From Berberis thunbergii (lineage: Eukaryota; Streptophyta; Magnoliopsida; Ranunculales; Berberidaceae): a DNA stretch of 64,000 nt. The notes under the pieces are model-generated. The model was not told the origin of the DNA, searched no databases, and worked only from the letters and a program-made list of their open reading frames with translations. The DNA lies in the NCBI GenBank assembly GCA_003290165.1, contig QNQO01008281.1:1-64000 (forward strand). The letters run 5' to 3'. This document shows positions 46,445 through 58,300 of the stretch, in pieces. The position numbers and the translations under genes are program-made. How positions within the stretch are numbered: the first letter of the stretch is position 1; each line of letters opens with the position of its first letter.

Positions 46445-48740
46445 TTTATGTTTGTAGTAAAGCACCTTTAATCTTGTTTATTGTTAAGGTGATTTTTCCT
46501 TATTGTTTAAAGTTCAAATTTTGAATGAACCAATTAAGAAATTAACTTAATTTTTTAATAAGAAGTTGACCATGCTAAACTCATGATTTATATGTCGTAT
46601 CTTTTGAAGAAAAAATGAATTACAAAAAACTATATATCAATATTTATCATGTATGTATGATCCATGAGTTAAATATTGTCTGTTTTATTTTGGTCATCTA
46701 ATATTTAAAAATGGTTTATATATGTATATCAATAAATAATTTTATGTTAAGAATTTAAATGCATATTTAATGACTACATTAAAACTTATGGCAACAATTA
46801 GTTACGTAATTAGTTCCACGGTCAATTTCACTACGTAAATATCAAAATAATGTTGAAGGATATGAGGAATTTAATAATTGAATTTTTTTTCTTATGCGAT
46901 TGAGATTGGAATTGTCAATAGATTAGATTTTAATCCATTGAATATATGAATTCAATCCAGTAGTTCGATTATGATCTGAATATGCTAGTGCTTTAACATA
47001 ACTTAACGAAATAAATATGGATTTGACCATATCCGATCGATTCTATACTATATATATATATATATTTAAAGATATTTACAAAGTACTAAATTCATGTGTG
47101 TAGTTAATATAATAAATAAACAAATTGGATGAGATTATAGGATCAAACATATACGATATTGACATATATTTACATATTAATAATTTGTAATTAGATTGAA
47201 CTTTTTTCTATAGAGGATCGGATCTCATACATGCAAATCTTATGTATTCGCACATGATTAATTGGTTCCTCTTGATTATAAATATATCAAATATTCGCTA
47301 GTATGTAATCAAACAGTGTAAATATGAAACGAACATTGTTTAAATAGAGAAACATATTCGTTATCAATTGTCTAAGACTTTAACTATAACAATTTAGTTC
47401 GTTTTTCAATAAGGGGCTTTTCAATATTAAGTTGAACCATTCGTTAACATGATGTAACTATAAAATTGTCTTTGCAAAATAATAAGATTGAACTTAAAAG
47501 TCAATCAATTATGAATAGAATAAATGAAAATGTCAAAATTTGTCATTGTTAAAATATTAATGGTTTTGACGAGTCTTGCTAGTTATGCATAATTTTTATA
47601 TATCCAAGCTTTATGTTAGTTTTTATCTAAAATATATTTATCTGTAAAATTCTAAAGTTTACAAAAATTACTAGGCAACAAAGTTTTTGCAATTAGGTTC
47701 TACAACCAGGGTTGGAAGGGTGATAAAATCGCTCCATCTATTTATATGTGCTTCTCGAGGTTATGAAAATATCCTTTAATTATGCCACACCACCCCTGGC
47801 AGAACCTGGTTATGAGTTTATAACACAAAAATTATAGTAATTCACATATCTCAAGCTAAGATTAAAATTTTGTACCTTTTTTGGATGTGGTGACCTTAAC
47901 AATATGGTATTTAGATGTTATATGTTTAAAACGAATAGAAGCAACATCATCAACTATAAAAAAAATTAATTTCAAAAGAACATAGTGAACTATGAAATAA
48001 TGTCACTCGCTAGTGATAAGGACAATTGAGGATGTTGTTATTTATAAAGAAAAGATTGTACTCACAATAACAGGCTAGGCATATACCGTGCTACAAAAAA
48101 AGTAAGGACATGTAAAATATTACGAAAAATATTGCCTGAAAAAGTGAATCCACGCAATACTAGACATTTAATACTTTTAAACAATATCGCGATATAAATA
48201 TTTTTATTATATTTGCAATAAAAGTTTAGGCAAGTACGACACTACAAAAAAAGTGAGAACTCACAAAACATTGAAAATGCATAAAAGATTGTCTTAAAAG
48301 CGAATGCTCATCATATACTTAAACATTCATTGTTTACAAATAAGATCACAATTCAAATATTTTACTTTTAAATATTAAAATTTCTTTAGCTTGATTTTAT
48401 AATTAGAAAATATACCAAGTAATAGCATTCCATCCCACCTTTATTGTTGAAACCAACATGTGAAAACAAGATTCTTGATATAGATAAAGGTTGTGTGAGG
48501 TTTTCAAAAATTAATATCGAACTAGTTAATTTTCTCATTTAATAAATCAAATCAAGCGAAACAAATTAAATCGAGATGTCATTTGAATAAAGCCATTGGT
48601 GCATAAAAGTTCATCGATCACGCCTTTCTAAAAGTATATATATTTTCTCTATAAATATACAACTCTCTTTCATGAATGAAGATTTATGAGTTGAGCAAAT
48701 AAAGAGAAAAAAAATGGCCATTTTGAGAGAAATGGTGCAT
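46444..48740. other. stretch without a recognisable gene
   Basis: Very AT-rich. No coding similarity, terminal repeats or RNA genes are recognised on either strand. Two similar phrases (CTACAAAAAAAGT-AG, about 48091 and 48242) are the only repetition noticed. Confidence 0.45.
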
Positions 48741-48749
48741 TTAAATTGA

Positions 48750-50105
48750 GGTAGCGACTACTCGACACCACTATATCCTCTTTCTCACACCACCATTGAG
48801 TTTTATTTTATTTTTATTTTGTTTCTTTTTTCTCACACCACCAATAAATATGAATAACAGATAAACCCAAATTCAAAACGAAAAAAACGTAAAACAGGAT
48901 AACTTTCGACCAATTTAAACCTTCAATTGAGACCGAATCTCAAACTCATCAAACACGCGAAAGTTGTAGTACTATGATTTATCTAATAAATACAACTTGA
49001 ATCACTTGAAAATGTTTTGAAATGAGCAAGTTATGGTCATTTTACTAAAGTCACGCAAATTTGTCTTGCAATGAAAACGTGATAGTGTTCCTTACTTTCG
49101 GCCAACTTATGTGCTCGATCAAGACCGATTCTCAAGTTGATCAGAACACAAACATTGTAGTACTATGAGTTATCTAATAAACACAACTTGAATCACTTGA
49201 AAATGTTTTGAAATGAACAAGTTATAATCATTTTACTAAAGTCGAACAAATATGTTCGGAAAAATTTATGTTCCCAGAGTTCACTGCGGATAATTTGAGA
49301 TAACTTGCATTGTGCTCTGCGTCTTGCACGGAACACTGTAGGTTATTCCAAAATCCCCGCATGCTCTGCATTTTGCATGGGACAATGCGGGTTATCCCAA
49401 AATCACCGTAGTGAATTATGCGAACATAAATATTTGGGGACAGATTTGCGTGACTTTAATAACATAATCATAACTTACTAATTTCAAAACATTTTTCAAG
49501 TGATTCAAATTGTATTTATTAGATAACTCAGAGTAATACAACTTTTATGTTTTGATCAACTTGAGAATAGGTCTCAATCAAACACATAAGTTGACCGAAA
49601 GTCAGAAACACTATCCCATTTTTATTGCGAAACAAATTTGTGCGACTTTAGTAAAATGACCATAACTTGCTCATTTAATTTTTTTTTTCAAGTGATTCAA
49701 ATGTGTTTATTAGATAACTCGCAGTACTACAACGTTATTGTTTTGATGAGGTTGAGAATCGGTACCAATTGAGGGTTTAAATTAGTTGAAAGTTACTCTA
49801 TTATGCATTTTTTCGTTTTGAGTTTGAGTTTCTTTGTTATTTTAAGTTATGCATATTTATTGAGTTTGGGTTTAAGGGTTTCGACTTTGAGAGTTTTTTA
49901 GGGAGATAGAGAAAATTTGTAAGAGATTTGAGCGTGGGGAGAGATTTGGAAGAGATTTGCAAGATATTTCAATTGGGGGAGGGAGGAATCGTTGTCGATT
50001 TGAATGGTGAGGGAAAAAATAGATGTTTTTGTTTATATAGGTGGTGTGAGAAAGAAAGTAAATGGTGTGAGAGAGAGGAAATGGTGACATTAAATAGTGG
50101 TTGCC
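48750..50105. mobile_element. long-arm foldback element, Mutator-like, copy A
   Basis: Ends GGTAGCGACTACTCGACACC and, inverted, GGCAACCACTATTTAATGTC, followed in both by TCCTCT-TCTCACACCA. The 9-bp flanks match at 8 of 9 bases (TTAAATTGA at 48741-48749, TTAAGTTGA at 50106-50114). The two halves are inverted copies meeting near 49340-49400. Each arm holds two units of about 200 bp with ACAACTTGAATCACTTGAAA, GAGCAAGTTATGGTCATTTT and ACTAAAGTCGCACAAAT. It has no open frame for a transposase. Confidence 0.8.
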
Positions 50106-50283
50106 TTAAGTTGATACATTGTACCTTTTAGAGTTGAAAAACTTAGAATATTCTATTACAACTTATTTGAGATTGAAACACCCTTTACCGCTTGTAATAT
50201 TTTCTATCTAAAAATTGTGCATCCATCTAAGAGAGACAAAATTTTGTAGAAAAACCCTAGAAATGTCCTTTTAGCCTAGCGTC

Positions 50284-51169
50284 CAACGACTACCTTGCAT
50301 CACCATATCCTCTTTCTCACACCACCATTGAGTTTTTTTTTTGTTTTCTCACACCACCATTGAGTTTTTTTTTTTGTTTTCTCACACCACCTATATAAAC
50401 AAAAACTATCCATTTCCCCCTTCACAATTCAAATCGACAATAGTCTATCCCTCCCCATTCGAAATCTTTCCCCACACTTAAATCGCTTGCAAATCTCCTC
50501 CCTTTCCCTCGAAAACTCTCACAATCCCTTCAAAGTCAAAACCCTTAAACTCAAACTCAATGAATATGCATAACTTAACATAACAGAGAAACTCAAATTC
50601 AAAACAAAAAAATGCAAAATAGCGTAACTTTCGACTAATTTAAACCCTCAATTGAGACCGATTCTCAAGCTCATAACATTAAAATTGTATGACTATGAGT
50701 TATCTAATAAACACAACTTGAACCACTTGAAAATGTTTTGAAATGAGCAAGTTATGATCATTTTACTAAAGTCGCACAAATCTGTCCGAAAAATGAAAAC
50801 GGAATAGTGTTCATGACTTTCGACCAACTTATATGTTCGATCGAGACCGATTATCAAGTTGGTCAAAACACAAAAGTTGTAGGAAAGTTACCATGTTTTT
50901 CATTTTTTGGTTTTGAGTTCGGGTTTATCTCTTATGTTAAGTTATACATATTTATTGAGTTTGAGTTTAAGGGTTTCAACTTTAAGATGATTTTGAGAGT
51001 TTTGAGGGAGAGGAAAGAGATTTGCAAGAAATTTTCGAATGGAGGAGGGAGGAACCATTGTCGATTTGAATGGTGAGAGAAAAAAATGAATAATTTTTGT
51101 TTATATAGGTGGTGTGAGAAAAAAAATAAATGATGTGAGGGAGGGGAAATGGTGGTGCTTGATGAAGTC
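50284..51169. mobile_element. long-arm foldback element, Mutator-like, copy B
   Basis: Closely related to copy A. It starts near AACGACTACCTTGCATCACC and ends near GGTGGTGCTTGATGAAGTCG. The arms contain TCCTCTTTCTCACACCACCA, CAAATCGACAATAG..CTCCCC, AAACTCAAACTCAATGAATA and the same ACTTGAA.CACTTGAAAATG block, inverted on the right side. The arms hold one central unit instead of two, and the loop is near 50790-50880. Borders are approximate because no clear target duplication was found. Confidence 0.7.
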
Positions 51170-52328
51170 GCCTTTTTTTTTAAATGTGGCTTATCGAGTG
51201 CGGTGTTCTAAACGAAAACTGGGGTGCTTATAACAAGACCTTTCTCTTCGTACAAAAGAAAGGCAGAAGTGAGAGAGACTCTTCGAAAGCAAAGCCAAAA
51301 AACAGTAACAACCACCGGACACAACAACAACCAAATCGCCGTAGCAAGAGGAGGTAAATAGAGGGTGTGGGAGAGTGAAGAAGAGGAAGCAACCAGCAGC
51401 AGCAACAGAAGCAGCGTAGGTCAGATAGATCTGTCTCTCTTTGTTTTCCTCTCTTCTTTTCTCTTTGTTTATGGGTTCGTAAAGAGGCAACGATATGTGA
51501 TTAGGGCTGCTGCCTTGTTTTTATTATTTTTTTTCTCTTTATAAACCGATTATTTTGGTGAGTCGGACAGACCGATTTCTCGCTGAATGGCTGATTCTTA
51601 CTGATTTCTCCAAAACCGTTAAACCCAAACGAATAATACCCAAATCGGATCGGCCTACCCCAATAAACGATTAATGGACCGGAGATGGTCTGCTGGTGCG
51701 GACCTAGGAAGGGTTGGGGGGGTCGGTGGGTGGGTGGTGGTGGATTTTTTTTGGGGGGGAGGGGTTGGTGGTGATGGAGTAAGGGAGGAAGAAGAAGGGT
51801 TGAAGAAAACGAGAAAGGGGAATTAGAAAGTGGTGTGTAAGGGTTTAAAAAAGAGGTATGAAATAGTTATTAAGTATTTTGGGGGTCTAAATAGGGGAGA
51901 GAAAAGTGTTTTGGGTACTAGTACAACAATATCTATTCTTAACAAGACTTTAAACCCTGATGTTAGACAAACAAATGTCATCTTTTGGGCTTAGTTAGTA
52001 TTGTTTTGAATAAATTCAGGATTTTGGTATTGAAAATCCTCGAATTTTCTATACAGAAACAAAAAAAAAGCGGTTTTGTACGTTCCTTACTTATAAATTT
52101 ATCATTTATCAGCCCAGTTAATACTTAATTATGTCTCTTCTTTAATCCCCAAAGACATACTAGGTTATTGTTACATGTCCTTTATCCTTCATTCTTATAA
52201 GTTCTACTCGCATCTACTGATTATAATTTTACATCACATTTTTATTTAATTTGTTGTTGGGACATCTTTTATGAATTCGAATTACCATTTTTTCTTGCAA
52301 CACTTTGCAGCTTCTAAACTTCCCCATC
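51170..52328 (+). promoter_or_regulatory. upstream region and probable 5' UTR intron of the ubiquitin hydrolase gene
   Basis: A purine- and CAG-rich, exon-like stretch at about 51240-51420 ends in AGCAGCGTAG/GTCAGATAG, a possible donor. The coding exon is preceded by TTTGCAG (acceptor, 52304-52310) and an 18-bp leader before the ATG, so a 5' untranslated intron of about 0.9 kb is likely. A G-rich tract lies inside it (51711-51734). The foldback elements end just upstream, within about 70-100 bp of the presumed leader exon. Confidence 0.45.
51711..51734 (+). promoter_or_regulatory. potential G-quadruplex
   Basis: GGGTTGGGGGGGTCGGTGGG, then TGGG, fits four G-runs of at least three separated by short loops. 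More G runs follow at 51753-51764. It lies on the coding strand of the ubiquitin hydrolase gene, in the putative 5' intron. Confidence 0.5.
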
Positions 52329-55300
52329 ATGTCTTGGTGTACCATCGAATCTGATCCCGGTGAGTTGTAGCCTTTTGATGTTAGGATCATGTACCCTGTT
52401 AGTTCTCATGTCAGTTGATATTTACTTACGATCAATCATTTTCACGCCTTCATTTTACTATATGGTTATATCGCTAGAGTTACTACGATTGGGACATGTA
52501 ATTAATATTATTTTTGATGCATTTTGTGAAGTATCTTTCCATTTAGGTTATTTTCTTTTGATAAATGAGATACAAATTTCTATTAGAAAAGAGAGAGTGA
52601 TTTTCACGGATATGCAGAAGAAGTGCATGTCAAATATAAGTTAAAGGATGTCAAAATCACCTCGTCCCTTCCTGAAAAGATTCCTTTGAGAAGTGAGAAT
52701 AGATTGAGATCTTTTTTCATAATGTTCAATTATATTATATTGAAAAGGAAAAAGTCAACCGATTAAAAATGGTGATTCATAAAGATCTCGAAGGACTGTC
52801 TAAAGAGTGATTCCCACTTTACAAGCAATGTATCAAAGTCCTCTTAAACAATGGACTGCGAAGGTTGCCAACTTAGAAAAGTTAAGAAAGAGAGTGTCAT
52901 AGTTAGGGTTTGTAGTATTTGTGTGAATCAAAGGTTGCTAGTTTGAAGAGTCAATTATTGAAAATTTCCATTGCAAAGACGCAACAATAGAGAAAGAGCA
53001 GAGGCACAATCAACTAGAGCTTGTGTTTTTGCCCATTATCTGTTAGATCCGTTAATACCATGTGTTCGTTTCATTAACAAATAAAAACAAAAAACACAAG
53101 TGTAATCAACATGTGAAATAAGGAACAAAAGTAACCATATGCAAAAACGCATGCCTTTTGAACCTTCCTGTGTGCCTCACCCATATTGCGCCTTAACTAG
53201 GCTGGTTGCTCCTTTTAATCATTAATTGTTGAAAAAAGAGTTAAAGTTCATGGGGGGAGTATGGGTTCCATTTGCAGTGAACAAATTAACTCCAAACTAT
53301 TTCTGGTTTCAAATCTTGGGGCAATCCGTTTACGAACCATTCTGACACCTTGAGGGTGACACGTCTTAAGGAAGCAGTGGATGGTTACAGAGGTTGGTTA
53401 GCAAGGCATTCTATTCTAGCATGGAAACTTCTCGGGGTTCAAAGTTTCTAGCATGGTAAAAAGAAGTTTCCATGATATAACATCTTTTACAAAAGTAATC
53501 TATCTTGAGCTTAAGATCTGCCAAAGCAATGAAAGGTGCTGTGAGAAGTATCGTAACAAATCCTTTGTGGATAAAAGAGTGCACCTGGTTATGGTCTCAT
53601 CGATAATGAATCGAGAGGAATTGGGATAAGAATGGCAGAGGCAACAGCCGAACTGATGCATGGAGAGCAAACTCGAATTTATATATAAGTATTTTTATGG
53701 TTCTATCTGTGTCCTAGGCTGACATTAAAGAGTGCCAAGACCCAAGAATCAAATGAACTCCATTTCTTGGAAAAAAAATATCATACGAATATATACCATA
53801 TCTTGTTTAAAAAAAATATAAAAATTGAGCAATATCGATCTAATTTACCATAGATGCAAGAAGATTTGAGTTGAGTAGGCATCATGGATGTTTTTATTCC
53901 CAGGTTAAGGTTAGGGTTGGGGGCTGATATCTCTACACCAAACTTTAGGACTTTTGGGTTCCAAAGTTCAGGATGGACTTGATTATGGATGCATCTTTTT
54001 AACTTTATTGGATTTGAAAGTATGCTCCTCAATTCAATGGATTTCTTTTTGATCATTGGACTTTACCAATATTGATCAGATTAGGAGGTGTAATTAGCAG
54101 GGCAGTGTTATGGAAGACGTTGAAGCTTCTTAAAAGCTTACTAGATGTGGTGATTGAGATGGAATGGTTTAGGTTGGAGCTTTGGTGATTGGTTAAAAAG
54201 AAGAGGTTCATTAAGGTAGCTTTCCAGGTTATATCTCCAAGGCAGACAAATTATCCCTCATCTAAAGCACCTTCACTAGAATTCCAGGGTTCATGATGTT
54301 CGCCAACATCATGCCTTCCATACGGAATTATATTGAGGGAACCTGCAGGACTTTTCTTTGGGGCTCTACAGAAGAGTCCATAAAATTGCATCTTGTTAGC
54401 TGGAAAGAGTTTTGCAAACCCAAGCATATGGGAGGTCTTAGCATTGGAAGGCAGAGATTTGCAAACCCAAGCATATGGAATGTCTTGGCATTAGAACAAT
54501 GAAGCACTTCAAACAGTCTTTACTCTCAAAATGGATATGGAGGTTTGGAATTGAGCATAAAGCTTTATGGATAGTCATTATCTAGACTACCTTGGTTGGT
54601 TCACCAAAACTCCCTCCTCTTTTCCTTATAATTGTGCTTGGTGGAGGGCTATTATGAATAGGGATGGCAATGGGGCGGATTGGGGCGAATTTAAGCAAAT
54701 CCATCCCTGCCCCGCTGAGGATTGCGGGGATAAAAATTCGCCCCGCATATCCGTTTATCAGTAATGTTCAAAACCTCCCTCGCTCCAGACGGATTTACGG
54801 ATATCCGCCGCGCCACAGATATTCGCATAAAATAGATTTAAAGGTGGGTTTTGAATCCCCGCCCCAACCGATCCGCCCCGCAAATAGCATACAACAAATT
54901 TACACTACATTTGGGATGTTCTTAATAGGGCTCACTTTCATATCTGTATTATTTATTGGGCTGGTACTTTTAATCTATAACCCTTCAGGGCTTTCTTTGT
55001 TTCTTGTCACTGTGACTACTTAGTCACTTGGGCACATTGTATTTGTTTTCTTCCCTTTTAGTTAATAATAATTAATAATAATTAATATAAGCCTGCTTCT
55101 TAGGATAAAAAATAGTCGTGTATGTGTTGAGCTTAGTTGGTTATTGGATTTTAAACCTTCCATCAAATAATGAGAAAATGTATTGTTTAGGCGCAGTGGA
55201 AGACAACATCTAACATGGAACCCTAGTTTTCTTGAGACTACAATTAAAACTAACTGGCAATAAATCCTATTCTCCTCCTAAATACTCTTAGCTACGAAGC

Positions 55301-58300
55301 TAAGTTACATGGCACCCCATGTAGGTGTACCACCTTTTTGAAATATAAGTTAGCTACATGTAAAACATCATCCACCTTTCTGCGAGGAATAAAGTGAGTC
55401 ATCTTCGAGAAACGATCAACCATGACAAACACATAATTAAACCCCTGAGAAGTAGGAAAACCGAACACAAAGTCCGTAAAAACATCTAACCATGGCCTCT
55501 TCGAGATAGGCAAAGGTGAATAGAAACCGACATTCAACTAGCGGCCTTTGGTAGTTTGGTACGCATAACACTTCCGTACAAAATTGTTGACATTAGTGCA
55601 AATAGTAAGCCGATTATAACAACAAGATCAACACTTACTAACTCCAGAATAACCAGCCAAACCCCAACAATGAAATTCATCAATGAGTTTACCTCTAGTC
55701 AGAAAGTGGATGTCTTAGCTTATCATTCATTTTACATTGCATAGGAGCCAAGAGAGTGGATGCAGCCAAATAACTATTGCTTGGTAGAAATAACTCTCTT
55801 CTTGGTCTTTAACCCCGATTAGTGCAATATAAAGTGTTGTCAATATTTTGAAAAGACACGCATTTTTCAATACCGAGGCCATTGAGCTTTTTTCAATTTA
55901 ATGCATAATGACATGTATGACTCGAGTTTTCAGTAAAGAAGAGTGCTAAAAATTATCAAAAAGTCATAAAACAAAAAATAATAATAACAATCATCATTGC
56001 ATAAGATAACATGAAATCAACAATAAAAAAAAAAATAGGTTCTCTTCTTGTTCTGATCTCTTTTTCATTCTTCTAACTCAATTCTCTTTTATCGCAATAA
56101 TCGCAGCCGCAAAGTCATATCCATCGCCCAAACCCAAATCATAATGTTAAGGTGTTTAGAATTAAATCTTCTTCGAGATCTAAAAGAGATTTGAAATCAG
56201 ATGTGATTAAACCTGTACAAGTCCATTTGAAATCAGATGTGATTAAACCCATACGAGTCACTCAATAAATTCGTGCATATTATAACCAACACTCAGCTTG
56301 TATGCACTGAAGTGATTTTTGACCGCTTTGCATCCATGCACGTATTGATACTGATGCATATGCATTGATCCTATTTTAAAACACTGGTTTTTATGCTTTG
56401 TCATGTTTTGTGCTAACAATTGGGTATATCCCATTTAACAAAAGATAAACAAAAGTCTACGTATCTTGGAGTTATCACTTCATAATCCAGGTTAAATGTT
56501 ATTGAAATGGTTTATATGATTCATCGGAACTAGCATGTTGTATTTAGTTGCAAAGCTTCTGCACTCAAATTACATTTAGTTTTGTTTCCTTGTTAATTGG
56601 TTTGTGTTCTAGGTGTCTTTACCGAGCTTATACAGCAGATGCAAGTAAAAGGCTTGCAGGTGATCTCTTGAAGACCTTACCCTTATTAATGTGTACTGTA
56701 TTTAGTTGTAGTTTATTTAGCAGTCATATTTTATTGCTTTAAAATCTCGTTGCCTAACACTAGAAGAGGACCAATAGCACTTGAAAAAGATTTTCCTGTT
56801 TGATCTGTTATTTGATTATATGAAGTTTGATGGCATTCCTTCCAATAGTGCATTTTTTTAATCTTACATATCACAATGATCTAATGTTGAGTTTGTAATA
56901 CATGATTTAATTTTGTTTTTGATAGAACTAAGAGCAATAATCGAAATAAACAAATAAATTGTCGAAATAACAAAACAATTTATTTCGACAAAACAAAACA
57001 GGAAGATAAAAACAACGAACAGTCCATTGCTTTGTTTATGATATTTTTAATTTATTTGGCAAGCTAACTAAACTAACCATAATTGGCTAACAATACCCTA
57101 ATTACTATTATGAGCTTTACTTAATAGGCCCATTTATTCTTAATATTAATATTGCTAAACTAATTGTAATATTGCTAATATTGCTTACATCAACCTCTCT
57201 GGGTTGAAGAAGCTTGTCCACAAGCTTGAAGAGGAAGCAGTCTTAGAAAACACAAGTGCACAAGCAGAAGTTGACTTCGAACTTTTCCGTTGCAGTTGCT
57301 TGTATCTCAAAGAATCAAATTAAAAATTTGGCTCAAAAGTTGGTCCAATTGGAGTCATGAGCTCGAAGTAAATCTACTTCATGATTTGAACGTTGTTCAC
57401 AAACTTTTTCGCAAGATTCATCATAAATTTGTCCCAAATATGATCAAACACTGTCTCGTGCTGGTACATGTGTTGTCTCGTGGTGGTGAACAACCTGATC
57501 ATAAAAATTACTAAAACTAGTAGCTCGGGGTGGTACATGTCCAACCATTTGCTTGCAAATATCCTGATCCTCATCAAGATGATTTAGAACCATGCAATCA
57601 GACAACAAAAAATTAGGGGGGGGGGGCAAATAACTTTGTCTTGCCAACATTTTTTCACGAACAACGTTAGAGGGGGTGTTTCATGGGCTGCGGCTTGCGA
57701 TGGCGACAAGGGACGATTGGTTTTGCAGTGGTTGGAGGATTTTCGACAGAGTTGGCAAGGAGTGGGACGGGGTGGTTCTGGGGTGTGGGGGTGGCGGAGG
57801 AGACGATTGGATGAGGAGAGGGTGGGACTTGGTTTGGTCGATTGACTTGTCCGATCAAGGGGAATGGTGGTGTGGGGGGAGACGCCGTCTGGCAGGGAGG
57901 GTTCATGGGGGAGGGTTGAGGATTGATTGACTCTAAACTGTGTGGGTCTGTGCACTGCCGCCTACGGTGTTGGTGGTGTTGTTTGGGGGTCGGGTCACTC
58001 CTTGTGGGTGTGTGTTCGCCTATTTGATGTTTGACAAAAAGTCTTTGATCATCAGTTTCAACTTCTTCCTCGCTCTCGCCATTGCTTTCTCTACCAGTTT
58101 TTCTACTGATTTCCCAAGCTCTGACTGCATCCATTATGTTAGCCCTGCTAGTGTATTATTACAATCCTCTTTTCTCGGGAGTCTCTTTTGTTCAATCTCG
58201 GCGTCTAAGATACTTTTTGAAATCATCCATCCTTCCATGGCTTCAACAACCTTGATTCTTTCTTCCTCTATCATTTTCCAAACTTTTCTTCTGCGTCATA

